Below, piece by piece: positions 61,801 to 64,000 of a stretch of DNA of 64,000 nt. Numbering within the stretch: position 1 is the stretch's first letter; each line of letters opens with the position of its first letter. The DNA is from Patella vulgata. Lineage: Eukaryota > Mollusca > Gastropoda > Patellidae. The stretch is from NCBI RefSeq assembly GCF_932274485.2, contig NC_065883.2:15126222-15190221 (forward strand). Direction: 5' to 3'. The position numbers and the translations under genes are program-made. The notes under the pieces are model-generated. The model saw only the letters and a list, made by a program, of their open reading frames with translations, ran no database searches and was not told the DNA's origin.

Positions 61801-64000
61801 ACTGTAGGGTATCTCTATAACGCTGATGTTGGTGTCCCCTGACAACAACAGTGTTATAGCGAGACCCTTTCATGTTGTTTATTAGGGTTTCACTATAACG
61901 TGGTTGGATTCTGTGACTACAAACACATTATGGTGAGACCCTTATATATGTTGTTTCACCTTATAATGTGTTTGCGGTTCATTAACTACACCTGCGCTAT
62001 AGTGAGACACCTTATATATATATTATATATTGGGGCTTCACGTACTACAAAATGATTAAGGACACAGTAGGGCGTTACTATAAAAATTAGTATATTTTGG
62101 GTCCATGGTTTGGAATATTATACATTCATATATGTATTGTCATTGGTAATTAAGGATTCGATAGGATGCTGAAGCTTTTTCTAAATTGTCTGCCATATGT
62201 AAGAAAAAACCTTGTTTAGTTTCACTATATCGCAGTAGGGATCAATATAAATGTTAAAGAGAGTGATATTACAAACAATGGTGTGATATTCTAAGGCTTT
62301 TACTATACAAGTACTGATTTTCATACTGCTGGCAACACGATATGGTTTTCGGCAAGTTTTACGGCGATCTTCTTGGGGAATCTAATTTGAAAATTGCTTT
62401 ATATCAAGATTGCGGAGATCACTAATTATTACTCTTGTATTATATACAAATTATTTCTAATCAGCACTTTCTTCATCACAAATTATTACTTAAAGTTCAA
62501 ATGCATGTCCTTTAATTAAAGCACCCCAAATTATTAACTAAAATTATGCACTTTATCATATGCAGTAATGCACATATACTTAACAATAAACGTGAATGCA
62601 ATGATGTTGTATCTTTATATTTTTATACTATTTTTTATTTAAAAAAAAACCAAAACATAATTTGAATTTGTGTTAGTGAACCGAACTTATTATATTAACA
62701 TTTTTCTACAATGTCCATCCCCTATGATGTGTGTGTGGTTGTTATATATTATAGAAAATAGTTGTATAAATCATTTCGTTTAGAAAATTGGATATATAAT
62801 TATATATTTTATACAGAAATTGGATATATAATTATATATTTTATACAGAAATTGGATATATGATTATATATTTTATACAGAAATATTGTCTGTCTTTTCA
62901 AAATTGACTTTCTAAATAAAAGAGGTGGGAACTAGAATCCCGCTTGGTGGACTTGAGTCCGACTTAAGTTGCATCAATGACCCGACTTGGACTTGGCAGT
63001 CATGACAACTCTTGATTAAAAGGACTTGGGGCTCGGGTTGCGGCGAGGGGGCATAACTCTAACTTACCTTATTCGCCATGAATTGCTGACTCATTTGATG
63101 AACTGGCGACTTGAATAGACTTTGGGACTCGACTGGGACTCAAGGTGGTACGGGACAGAAAATTTCAAACAAGAAGTTTTAAGACCAAAAGGTCATTTTC
63201 CTTATTCATGGTCAAGGGTTTGGTTTAGATAAATTCCATGAAAAATCATTTTTCTAAACATTTAATGTTGCTGTGTAAAATTGTTCCATGAGTAATTTTA
63301 TTTTTTCTATAAATAGATATTTTTATTTTATTATTTTGATTTCAGACGATGAACCATCATTGGGTTGAAGGTAATTGTGCTGGTAAATGTGACAAATGTA
63401 GAAAATCAATTAAATCGTATAATGGTGTTACAGGTTTACACTGTAGATGGTGTCATTATACGGTAAGATTTAATATTAATAACTTTCTTTTAATTGGTGA
63501 GTCGACAGGTGGCTCAGTGAGTGAGGTACTGGATCACTAACCAGGAGGTCCGGGGTTCGATCCCTGTGTTGGCTGAGAAAGTTTCTCAGGATTTGTCAGT
63601 AGTGCAAGACAAAGGACAGCATAAGGTCATTCGGATGGGACAAACAACCAAGGTTTCGTATACACATTTGTGTGCACGTAAAAGAAGAATTGACAGGTGA
63701 AATTCAAGCTAAGAGTAGGTTGTAGTGTCTGTGTCTGGGCAAAATTTCTCTTATAGCGCACTGTACGGTGTATGCCCGTCTTCATTAGGGTGTAAAACCC
63801 CATTTCATTTTGTTTAGTTAATAAATTAAAGAAGTCAATTCTTTCTAGAAAACCTCATACAACTGTGTATTTTAGAAATCAAACTGGCATTCAAAAACTG
63901 ACGTCCATTGGCAGCATGTTAAAGATCCCCTGACAGTTTCAAAGCGAAATAAGAATTGAGCAAAGCTCCATAGTCCGAGCAAAATTAACTCCATAGCACA
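18784..64000 (+). CDS. DGKB: Class I diacylglycerol kinase (DGK alpha/beta/gamma type), 5' half of gene, 12 coding exons
   Basis: Spliced gene, continuing past the right edge. The enzyme family phosphorylates diacylglycerol to phosphatidic acid at membranes, ending DAG signalling, and class I members are Ca2+-activated. Joined exons give 470 codons in one frame: recoverin-like domain (about residues 1-80), His/Ser-rich linker (about 82-255), EF-hand loops 287-298 and 332-343, C1A H370-C419 with the full HX12CX2CX13CX2CX4HX2CX7C pattern, and C1B from H435 to the edge. Stretches such as [22 protein letters not shown]-like and HHWVEGNC match vertebrate DGKB/DGKG closely by memory. The catalytic kinase domain is outside the window. 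Class I membership is seen in the domain order; the beta symbol is a best guess because the gene may be co-orthologous to alpha, beta and gamma. Introns range from about 0.8 to 16 kb and are full of SINEs and MITEs. Confidence 0.95.
19036..19726. mobile_element. Tandem-core element with ATACGCCCACA termini
   Basis: Ends are inverted copies of ATACGCCCACA. The left end adds a hairpin (CCACATTGAAATGTGG) and a (CCGT)n tract. Inside are about 2.7 tandem units of roughly 153 bases (GGACGCTCT to GATCACTT), producing a repetitive minus-strand ORF. The layout resembles non-autonomous tandem-core elements known from bivalves; I cannot assign a superfamily. Confidence 0.65.
20135..20399 (+). mobile_element. 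SINE-B, 5' truncated, longest (CT)n tail
   Basis: Body from CATAAGGCCCGTCATTGAGT to CCCGAAATGACC, then directly about 65 bases of CT; the usual TTAAACCCC block is missing. Confidence 0.9.
21033..21252 (+). mobile_element. SINE-B, diverged
   Basis: ATGCGCGTTGGATCACAAGG, GGTTTCAATTCCC, GCGAATTATTGAAATAAAAT and GGACGTTAAACC in family order, with a poly-G insertion and a middle deletion. Confidence 0.85.
21256..21430 (-). mobile_element. SINE-A partial
   Basis: From GGGCTAGTGAAGACAGGCAT to TTTTTCGTCTCATCC; truncated at both ends, with another SINE-A starting immediately after it. Confidence 0.85.
21431..21652 (-). mobile_element. SINE-A, old copy in tandem with the previous one
   Basis: Begins with an inverted tail (ATGAAATGAAATGGGGTTTG) and runs to CCGAATGACTACAC with many differences. 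Confidence 0.75.
22550..22945. repeat. Diverged tandem duplication, unit about 190 bp
   Basis: Two copies share GCTAAATTG, TGTTACAATATAC, CTTGCCCCAT and TTGGTATGTAAAT-type blocks in order. Confidence 0.75.
23630..23699 (+). mobile_element. SINE-A 3' end fragment
   Basis: CCCGTCTTCATTAGCCCAGT through GGACGTTAAACCCCATTTC and the (ATTTC) tail. Confidence 0.85.
23700..24300. repeat. Pair of about 90-bp diverged direct repeats
   Basis: 23703-23795 and 24205-24295 share GGGGACCACAGTGATTAAT-like and TGTTTATTTTTAATGCTTT blocks; the DNA between them is AT-rich with no further recognised content. Confidence 0.6.
24423..24800 (+). mobile_element. TTAA MITE, family T2
   Basis: 378 bases flanked by TTAA (24419-24422 and 24801-24804). 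Left ACATACATTATGCAAGAGC, right inverted AGGGGCATAAGGTAAG. Confidence 0.85.
24945..25142. repeat. Exact tandem duplication, 99 bp x 2
   Basis: 24945-25043 and 25044-25142 appear identical, each starting TTTAAATAATATAAATAATG. Either very recent or an assembly artefact. Confidence 0.95.
25650..25871 (+). mobile_element. SINE-B with internal deletion
   Basis: Head GGGTGGATGACGGAATAGTT, B-box GGTTTCGATTCTCC, then a jump to GCGCAAGGGAATTATTG and a CT tail of about 35 bases. Confidence 0.88.
26006..26524 (+). mobile_element. SINE-A interrupted by an antisense SINE-B
   Basis: SINE-A body 26006-26203 and tail 26489-26524 (GGACGTCAAACC, then TTTCATTTCA). The insertion duplicated AGTTGGTGTAGA of the SINE-A. 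Confidence 0.88.
26204..26476 (-). mobile_element. SINE-B, complete, nested, with 12-bp target-site duplication
   Basis: Full antisense copy from GAGAGATAAATGGGATTTAA to the head GGCCATCCAACCCCC. Flanked by AGTTGGTGTAGA at 26192-26203 and 26477-26488. It is the only complete SINE-B in the window lying antisense to the kinase gene. Confidence 0.93.
27086..27358 (+). mobile_element. SINE-B, complete reference copy with target-site duplication
   Basis: About 273 bases. tRNA-like head: A-box TGGCTGAATGG, B-box GGTTTCAAATCCCC. Conserved body TCCGGTTTCCTCCCACTGCT, CGCAAGCGAATTATTG, TTAGTCCCGAAATGACC, 3' block GTGGATGTTAAACTCCATTTC, then (CT)n. Flanked by CCACACTAAATGGG on both sides (27072-27085 and 27360-27373). 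Pol III-transcribed SINE is inferred from the boxes. Confidence 0.95.
27750..27983 (+). mobile_element. SINE-A, 5' truncated at insertion, with target-site duplication
   Basis: Lacks the head and part of the body yet is flanked by ATAGAACTGTA (27739-27749 and 27984-27994), so the truncation happened during integration, as expected of LINE-type priming from the 3' end. Confidence 0.92.
28557..28760 (+). repeat. Unclassified dispersed repeat (copy 1)
   Basis: CTGCTTGGATTCAATCAGAT then AATACTGAATGGAATTGAAC and GGACAGATATTCC. The same blocks recur at 24836-24905, 25345-25430, 36078-36460, 39463-40015 and 45893-45985. Ends and class were not determined. Confidence 0.55.
29332..29504 (+). mobile_element. 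SINE-B, internally deleted, with 14-bp target-site duplication
   Basis: Head and 3' end present, but the body jumps from CTGACGTGGTTTCC (B-box) into CTCCCACTGC. Flanked by CTTTTTAGTACAAA at 29318-29331 and 29505-29518. Confidence 0.92.
29747..30390 (-). mobile_element. Old SINE-A-like copy split by a younger SINE-A
   Basis: Left part 29747-29909 and right part 30302-30390 (AAGGGGAAACCAGACTTGAA to GAGCCACTGTGGCTTCC) belong to one diverged antisense copy; its target sequence CAGCATTGAC was duplicated by the insertion. Confidence 0.8.
29920..30291 (+). mobile_element. SINE-A, full-length reference copy with target-site duplication
   Basis: About 372 bases. tRNA-like head GGGATCACGTGGCTAAGTGG (A-box TGGCTAAGTGG), B-box GGTGTTCGATCCC. 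Body blocks CCTGACAAG, CGTGCACGTAAAAGATCCC, TTGGAATTCGATATAAGAGT and CATAGCACACTGTATGG. 3' block AGGACATTAAACTCCATTTC and an (ATTTC)n tail. Flanked by CAGCATTGAC (29910-29919 and 30292-30301). The central block looks like one of the conserved domains shared by animal SINE superfamilies; I cannot say which from memory. Confidence 0.95.
30495..30815. repeat. Tandem array, about 61-64-bp unit, 5 copies
   Basis: Units run CTTAGAAAAAAGGCCCAAAT to TTGTTCTTGTGTGTGACACT with small length differences. The ORF at 30595-30906 is carried by the repeat and shows no domain. Confidence 0.9.
32545..32900 (+). mobile_element. SINE-A, full length, with 15-bp target-site duplication
   Basis: Head GCGGTGGCTAAGTGGTTAAG, intact B-box GTTCGATCCC, tail TTTCATTTCATTTCAT. 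Flanked by TTGACCATAAAATAG (32530-32544 and 32901-32915). Confidence 0.95.
32962..33434 (-). mobile_element. TTAA MITE, family T1
   Basis: 473 bases flanked by TTAA (32958-32961 and 33435-33438); ends AGTAGCTAAGTC and inverted AGGGGCTAAATC. Homologous in inverted orientation to 8077-8534. Confidence 0.85.
34540..34797 (+). mobile_element. SINE-B with 12-bp target-site duplication
   Basis: Head shortened to GTTAGCGTGCGCGCGCTGTA; body and 3' end intact. Flanked by ACTACTGTTTAG (34528-34539 and 34798-34809). Lies about 300 bases before DGK exon 2. Confidence 0.95.
35107..35158 (+). CDS. DGKB: DGK exon 2: start of recoverin-like domain
   Basis: Acceptor ttgcag, donor GTAAGT. Encodes [17 protein letters not shown] plus one base of the next codon (phase 1). 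This aligns with the SPSEFxQLQKYxEYS segment that opens class I DGKs. The flanking introns are 16.3 and 11.1 kb. Confidence 0.94.
35589..35946 (+). mobile_element. TTAA MITE, family T3
   Basis: 358 bases flanked by TTAA (35585-35588 and 35947-35950). Terminal inverted repeats of about 40 bases built on AATCTGATTAAAACACAGAT and TTTCGTTTCGTTTTT. Contains CCAATGAAACGGTCTG and TGACGTCA. No ORF. Confidence 0.85.
36078..36460 (+). repeat. Unclassified dispersed repeat (copy 2), split by SINE-A
   Basis: CTCCTGGATTTACTCAGATT and ATTTTATCCAACACTTC on the left; TTGTAAATACTGACCGGAAT on the right of the SINE-A at 36194-36428. Confidence 0.5.
36194..36428 (+). mobile_element. SINE-A, 5' truncated
   Basis: Begins at GTCTGACAAGGACAGCTGTC and runs to CCCCATTTCATTTCATTTC; close to the reference copy. 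Confidence 0.93.
36459..36636 (+). mobile_element. SINE-B, 3' truncated
   Basis: Head GGTCGGCCGAATGGTTAATG to TCCTCCCACTGCTAAAGACC, then stops; no CT tail. Confidence 0.88.
37066..37165 (-). mobile_element. SINE-A 3' fragment
   Basis: GAAATGAAATGAATTGGGCT and CATACAGTGTGCTATGAG; the remainder is lost. Confidence 0.8.
37385..37675 (-). CDS. Hypothetical 96-residue ORF in a CpG-richer patch, antisense in DGK intron 2
   Basis: Not recognised. The frame starts [17 protein letters not shown] and has a hydrophobic stretch ([17 protein letters not shown]) resembling a signal peptide or membrane segment, then [20 protein letters not shown]. Upstream on the same strand are a TTTAAATAGG TATA-like string near 37798 and an AAAATGGCGCC motif (YY1/E2F-like) near 37770. 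The opposite strand is also open (37488-37733). It may be a first exon or small secreted peptide of a nested gene, or chance. Confidence 0.22.
   Translation of the reverse strand: MSVNLIESSIYMALILCSVVAKMRVWMSVLYALLSLAFTEKLWKLINIAANITPVELQPHWITVVFPICLLWESRSHVTLQEYTQANKKSAIIMPH
37868..37953 (-). mobile_element. TTAA MITE, family T2, terminal fragment
   Basis: Inverted end AGCTCTTGCATAATGTATGT followed by TTAA (37954-37957); only the terminal about 85 bases are recognisable. Confidence 0.65.
38371..38605 (+). mobile_element. TTAA MITE, family T3, 5' truncated
   Basis: From CCAATGAAACGGTCTGTTAC to TTCAGATTGCT, followed by TTAA at 38606-38609. Confidence 0.85.
38710..38980 (+). mobile_element. 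SINE-A, 5' truncated, with 13-bp target-site duplication
   Basis: Flanked by TCTATCATGGTGT (38697-38709 and 38981-38993). Shares variants (GTATACATTGGAATGCACG, GTAGGCGATAGTGCCGC) with the copy at 39557, so both derive from one source subfamily. A short stretch around ATAGCACACTG is missing. Confidence 0.93.
38985..39383 (-). CDS. Hypothetical 132-residue ORF, antisense in DGK intron 2
   Basis: Not recognised. Starts [20 protein letters not shown] and ends [10 protein letters not shown]; hydrophilic/hydrophobic mix with no signal peptide and no motif I know. It is not repeated elsewhere in the window. Given the AT content, my rough estimate is that about 0.4 ORFs this long would arise by chance in 64 kb, so coding status is open. 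The downstream SINE-A begins right at its stop. Confidence 0.25.
   Translation of the reverse strand: MSVCPASLYIKMNNFNALVLCDNKDYEGKKLKKLNDIQVYQHLKTITEILLKPNTSNNSFKVYSLINKQLQAIFVWEYISEIISVLEDLFIGRKVCVIGKTDITHIGSSVINNSVVHENLRTFLRYLYGYTP
39463..40015 (+). repeat. Unclassified dispersed repeat (copy 3), split by SINE-A
   Basis: TTTCTGGCTTGGATTCAGTC and ATTTTACCCAACCTG at left, GGTCTGATATTCCTTTTAAA and ATTGTAGATTGGAGAGAATT at right of the SINE at 39557-39899. Confidence 0.55.
39557..39899 (+). mobile_element. SINE-A with target-site duplication but deleted 3' block
   Basis: Complete head and body; flanks TTTATATGGTATG and TTTATATGGCATG (39544-39556 and 39900-39912). The sequence jumps from TTCATTAGCCCA straight to TTTCATTTCAT, lacking the GGACGTTAAACCCC block. 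Confidence 0.93.
40216..40392 (+). mobile_element. SINE-A internal part, old
   Basis: CCTAGTCCTTCAGATGGGAC, AGAACCCTTGGTAGTTGGAT and GCTGCTGCCTAGGCAAAATT in family order, strongly diverged. Confidence 0.75.
40501..40590. repeat. (TTGA)n / (ATGG)n compound microsatellite
   Basis: About 14 TTGA units pass into about 8 ATGG units. Confidence 0.97.
41025..41187 (+). mobile_element. SINE-B, 5' truncated
   Basis: From CGCCTGTCCAACCTCGTGTG to GAGTGGACGTTAAACTCTCT with a CT tail. A (GTTC)/(GCTC) run precedes it. Confidence 0.92.
42591..42743. repeat. Tandem duplication, 81-bp period
   Basis: ATGGATCTATTTGAAGTCTC and ATGGATCTATTTAAAGTCCC head two nearly identical units, each ending CAAAGACCTTACACAA. 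Confidence 0.92.
43008..43250 (-). mobile_element. SINE-A-like copy, old
   Basis: GGCTAATGAAAACAGGCATA, CTGTCCTGCATGACACTG, AACTTTCTTGACTAGCATCG and ACTGAACCACC follow family order; a poly-C tract ends it. Confidence 0.7.
45494..45870 (+). mobile_element. TTAA MITE, family T2
   Basis: 377 bases, TTAA at 45490-45493 and 45871-45874. Ends ACAGGCATTATGCAAGAAG and inverted AGGGGCATTAGGTAAG. Confidence 0.87.
46257..46333 (+). CDS. DGKB: DGK exon 3: recoverin-like domain, continued
   Basis: Acceptor tttttcag, donor GTAAGG. Completing the split Tyr codon, it encodes [13 protein letters not shown] then [13 protein letters not shown], matching the STKKLKDVLEEFHGxGxLxKYNPE region of vertebrate DGKB. 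Ends in phase 0. Confidence 0.95.
46444..46760 (+). mobile_element. TTAA MITE, family T3, in DGK intron 3
   Basis: 317 bases, TTAA at 46440-46443 and 46761-46764. Ends AGCAATCTGATTAAAACACA and inverted AAGCTATCTGATTAAAATAC. A faint SINE-B-like piece (TCTGGTTTCCTTCCACTT) precedes it. Confidence 0.85.
47138..47240 (+). mobile_element. SINE-A internal fragment in DGK intron 3
   Basis: GACTCTTGGCAGTTGAAATT and CCACTGCTTGGGCAAAATCT match the family body; the ends are lost. Confidence 0.65.
47330..47687 (+). CDS. DGKB: DGK exon 4: end of recoverin-like domain and His-rich linker
   Basis: Acceptor ctatttcag; the donor GTATTA splits a codon (phase 1). The first about 33 residues ([20 protein letters not shown] onward to FLSFMKKP) finish the recoverin-like domain. 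The rest is a linker with three consecutive heptads, [14 protein letters not shown] and EKLHGLG (residues 122-142), then a Gly/His/Ser-rich tail. The 3' boundary could be a few bases off because the reading frame stays open into the intron, but the phase fits exon 5. Confidence 0.93.
48145..48240. repeat. 23-bp tandem array, 4 copies
   Basis: Unit TTGTTACAATTAAGTTTAAT plus CA and one variable base; units nearly identical. Confidence 0.97.
49222..49880. repeat. Tandem duplication (about 165 bp) with second unit split by a MITE
   Basis: Shared blocks TTACAGAAAT, TTTAATGATGAATT and TACTATGAAACT/AAGCTAATAGTTACC occur at 49240-49330 and again around the T2 element (49400-49426 and 49752-49830). 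Confidence 0.8.
49427..49751 (+). mobile_element. TTAA MITE, family T2, inside a duplicated unit
   Basis: 325 bases, TTAA at 49423-49426 and 49752-49755. Ends AGATGCATTATGTAAGAGC and inverted AGATACATTATGTCAG. The uninterrupted sister unit shows the approximate empty site. Confidence 0.87.
52073..52222 (+). CDS. DGKB: DGK exon 5: Ser/His-rich linker, possible cassette exon
   Basis: Acceptor acactag, donor GTGGGT, phase 1 on both sides, 150 bases, so it can be skipped without shifting frame. It encodes [20 protein letters not shown], an acidic helix-like [10 protein letters not shown], then a Ser/Lys/His tract ending SIHSIHNG. The acceptor has a poor pyrimidine tract, and a second AG six bases downstream (52077-52078) would drop two codons. 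I recall no vertebrate counterpart for this segment. Confidence 0.82.
52245..52385. repeat. Degenerate tandem repeat, about 35-bp unit, 4 copies
   Basis: Units share GGGTTTTCCCCTTATCCTT. The array starts some 25 bases after the exon 5 donor. Confidence 0.85.
52852..52925. repeat. Direct duplication of about 34 bp
   Basis: ATAAACATTATGAATATTAA plus GCATC occurs twice, separated by a few bases. Confidence 0.9.
53224..53415 (+). CDS. DGKB: DGK exon 6: linker into the EF-hand region
   Basis: Acceptor tttcag, donor GTAAGT, phase 1 on both sides, 192 bases. The first 40 residues are polar linker ([20 protein letters not shown], basic/Ser-rich). From residue 257 the block [20 protein letters not shown] matches the vertebrate [24 protein letters not shown], which leads directly into EF-hand 1. 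Confidence 0.95.
53919..54050. repeat. Tandem duplication, 65 bp x 2
   Basis: TTTTGATCCATGCTACGTCA to CTCATATGTCCCT occurs twice with few changes. Confidence 0.93.
54580..54790. repeat. Degenerate C-rich tandem repeat
   Basis: Repeated ATAATACCAAACCCCGGTA and AACCCCGGCAACCCCGCCAA motifs with irregular spacing. Confidence 0.75.
54846..55068 (+). mobile_element. SINE-B, 5' truncated
   Basis: From CATTGAATCAACTGGCATAG to GAGTTAAACCCCATCTCT with (CT)n; TTAGT before CCCGAAATG is missing. Confidence 0.92.
55070..55132 (-). mobile_element. SINE-A 3' end fragment
   Basis: AATAAATGAAATGGGCTTTA to GGGCTAATGAAGACAAGA, abutting the SINE-B CT tail. Confidence 0.8.
55375..55424 (+). CDS. DGKB: DGK exon 7: EF-hand 1 calcium loop
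   Basis: Acceptor ttttag, donor GTAAGT. Encodes [17 protein letters not shown]. With the first residue of exon 8 it completes the canonical EF loop [12 protein letters not shown] (Asp at 1, 3 and 9, Asn at 5, Gly at 6, Glu at 12), so this hand should bind Ca2+. Confidence 0.96.
55425..56274 (+). other. DGK intron 7
   Basis: About 850 bases of AT-rich sequence between exons 7 and 8. I see no repeat, RNA gene or ORF worth noting here. Confidence 0.8.
56275..56349 (+). CDS. DGKB: DGK exon 8: between the EF-hands
   Basis: Acceptor ttgcag, donor GTAAGT, 25 codons, phase 0 at both ends. It opens with the Glu that closes EF loop 1, then [20 protein letters not shown], matching the vertebrate LExIIxQMMHVAEYLEWDVTEL. 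Confidence 0.96.
56395..57115. repeat. Degenerate tandem array in DGK intron 8, about 62-68-bp unit
   Basis: Roughly ten units built on GAACTACCATTTAATCA, TAATTTGAAACAA and TTTTTAGAATAGATATAC, with length variation. A C-rich tract interrupts near 57002. Confidence 0.8.
57214..58045. repeat. Tandem duplication (about 168 bp), second unit split by an insertion
   Basis: Unit 1 is 57214-57381; unit 2 resumes as 57382-57491 plus 57958-58045. Shared blocks include GTAAAGCAGTGCA, CATACCTACACAACC, TTCCAACAAAA and CATGGGGTC. Confidence 0.88.
57492..57944. mobile_element. Penelope-like element remnant with about 105-bp inverted repeats
   Basis: Arms at about 57616-57722 and 57838-57942 are almost perfect inverted copies (AAAGAATCCCCGCTCAACAG to TACCCTTTATCAAGATTAAA). 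Flanked by a 13-base duplication ATATATATTTATT (57479-57491 and 57945-57957), confirmed by the uninterrupted sister unit. Read on one strand, each arm has a GATAAAG, small hairpin, CGAAACGT order reminiscent of the hammerhead ribozymes in Penelope-like elements, though the core looks degenerate. No reverse transcriptase is present. Class is inference. Confidence 0.55.
58123..58242 (+). CDS. DGKB: DGK exon 9: EF-hand 2
   Basis: Acceptor atttcag, donor GTAAGT, 40 codons, phase 0. Holds the second canonical loop [12 protein letters not shown] (residues 332-343) followed by [19 protein letters not shown], nearly identical to vertebrate class I DGKs. Confidence 0.97.
58666..58882 (+). mobile_element. 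SINE-B, 5' truncated, with 11-bp target-site duplication
   Basis: From CGGGGTTTCGAATCCCC, with a gap before CTCCAGGTTCTCCGG, to TTAAACCCCATTTC and about 44 bases of CT. Flanked by CCATTTGCCAT (58655-58665 and 58883-58893). Confidence 0.93.
58985..59058. repeat. Short tandem duplication next to the exon 10 acceptor
   Basis: TTTTATAGTTCTGTTAATTA occurs twice with period about 34 bases, and a third ATTTTATTTT leads into the acceptor GAACAG. Confidence 0.9.
59066..59183 (+). CDS. DGKB: DGK exon 10: first C1 domain, N-terminal part
   Basis: Acceptor ttgaacag, donor GTATGT, ends in phase 1. Contains H370 and the cysteines 383, 386 and 400 of the first C1 zinc finger ([20 protein letters not shown] and following). 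Upstream TATAG triplets in a duplicated stretch are unlikely to be the acceptor because the most obvious one would put a TAA straight into frame. Confidence 0.96.
59292..59964 (+). mobile_element. hAT-type element with 8-bp target-site duplication
   Basis: 673 bases. Terminal inverted repeats TAGGGCTGCAACGATTCA and (inverted) TAGAGCTGCAACGATTCA. Flanked by ATTATTAA (59284-59291 and 59965-59972). Subterminal CGATTCGGTTCGATTATCGA-type repeats. No transposase ORF, so non-autonomous. Confidence 0.9.
59986..60332 (+). mobile_element. SINE-A, nearly full length, with target-site duplication
   Basis: Lacks about 20 bases of the head; B-box GTGTTCGATCCC and tail intact. Flanked by ATGAATATATAT and ATGAATATGTAT (59974-59985 and 60333-60344), starting right beside the hAT duplication. 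Confidence 0.92.
60363..60480 (+). mobile_element. SINE-A 5' part, variant-head subfamily
   Basis: GAGCCGTGGTGGCTCAGTGT through GGCGTGGTTGCGCATTGACA; the 3' part is absent. A poly-G run precedes it. Confidence 0.85.
60650..61008 (-). mobile_element. TTAA MITE, family T3, ending beside exon 11
   Basis: Inverted relative to 35589-35946: left CAATCTGATTAAAATACAAA, right TTTTAATCAGATTG followed by TTAA at 61009-61012. The left TTAA is not preserved. Confidence 0.82.
61028..61116 (+). CDS. DGKB: DGK exon 11: first C1 domain, C-terminal part
   Basis: Acceptor tgtttcag, donor GTAATT. The completed Phe codon is followed by [17 protein letters not shown], supplying C403, H408, C411 and C419, so the C1A metal-ligand set is complete. 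Then [12 protein letters not shown], phase 0. A TTAA MITE ends about 19 bases before the exon. Confidence 0.97.
61800..62025. repeat. Three successive imperfect hairpins, about 55-60 bp each
   Basis: 61807-61866 (TATCTCTATAACGCTG against CAGTGTTATAGCGAGA), 61887-61943 (GGGTTTCACTATAACG against CATTATGGTGAGACCC) and 61962-62016 (GTTTCACCTTATAATG against CGCTATAGTGAGAC). Related to one another at the arms. Confidence 0.75.
62787..62886. repeat. 32-bp tandem array, 3 copies
   Basis: AAATTGGATATATAATTATA TATTTTATACAG units, nearly identical. Confidence 0.97.
62930..63145. repeat. Degenerate GACTTGGACT-type repeat stretch
   Basis: Scattered ACTTGAGTCCGACTT, GACTTGGACTTGG and GGGACTCGACTGGGACTC motifs, more GC-rich than the surroundings; no ORF or ends visible. 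Confidence 0.5.
63346..63462 (+). CDS. DGKB: DGK exon 12: second C1 domain, N-terminal part
   Basis: Acceptor atttcag, donor GTAAGA, 39 codons, phase 0. [18 protein letters not shown] and then [13 protein letters not shown] match the vertebrate C1B (HHYWVEGNCPTKCDKC, GLTGLHCVWC). The remaining zinc ligands and the kinase domain must lie beyond 64000. Confidence 0.96.
63500..63815 (+). mobile_element. SINE-A, complete but diverged, in DGK intron 12
   Basis: Head ACAGGTGGCTCAGTGAGTGA, B-box GGTTCGATCCC, body and TAAAACCCCATTTCATTTT. Starts only about 40 bases after the exon 12 donor. Confidence 0.88.
63870..64000 (+). mobile_element. SINE-A-like copy, old, cut by the window edge
   Basis: TGACGTCCATTGGCAGCATGTTAAAGATCC-type central block (shortened here), CCATAGTCCGAGCAAAATTA and CATAGCACA, matching the diverged subfamily at 29747. 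Confidence 0.65.

Overview
This is an AT-rich, intron-rich metazoan genomic window. Its two tRNA-headed SINE families, TTAA-flanked MITEs and a tandem-core element opening with a GCCCACATT-type terminus suggest a lophotrochozoan, most likely a gastropod mollusc. The taxon is an inference from repeat style and protein similarity; no species-specific marker was identified.

One protein-coding gene can be read with confidence: the 5' half of a class I diacylglycerol kinase (DGK alpha/beta/gamma type, closest in my reading to beta) on the + strand. Twelve coding exons lie between 18784 and 63462, and the gene runs off the right edge. All exon junctions keep one open frame and give 470 residues. 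In order they hold the recoverin-like N-terminal domain, a long His/Ser-rich linker, two canonical EF-hands, the complete first C1 zinc finger and the start of the second. The catalytic domain lies beyond position 64000. The first coding exon carries only four codons behind a spliced 5' UTR, and intron 1 is about 16 kb.

The rest is dominated by mobile DNA. Left flank (1-18783): no gene recognised; SINEs, a foldback element with a 9-bp target duplication, a hAT-type element, TTAA MITEs and minisatellites. Introns 1 and 2 (18855-46256): a tandem-core element, many SINEs including nested pairs with clear target-site duplications, MITEs, an exact 99-bp duplication, and a CpG-richer patch at 37.4-37.8 kb with a minus-strand ORF. 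Introns 3-12 (46334-64000): MITEs, simple tandem arrays, a Penelope-like inverted-repeat insertion, a hAT element and a row of three imperfect hairpins.

The observations most worth a second look are: the two otherwise different SINE families ending in the same 3' tail; three MITE families all flanked by TTAA; a protein-level heptad repeat (EKLHGLx) in the DGK linker whose codons have diverged; the Penelope-like insertion with a hammerhead-like core; the row of three hairpins at 61.8-62.0 kb; and the foldback element at 4.8 kb. I found no convincing new multi-gene system.
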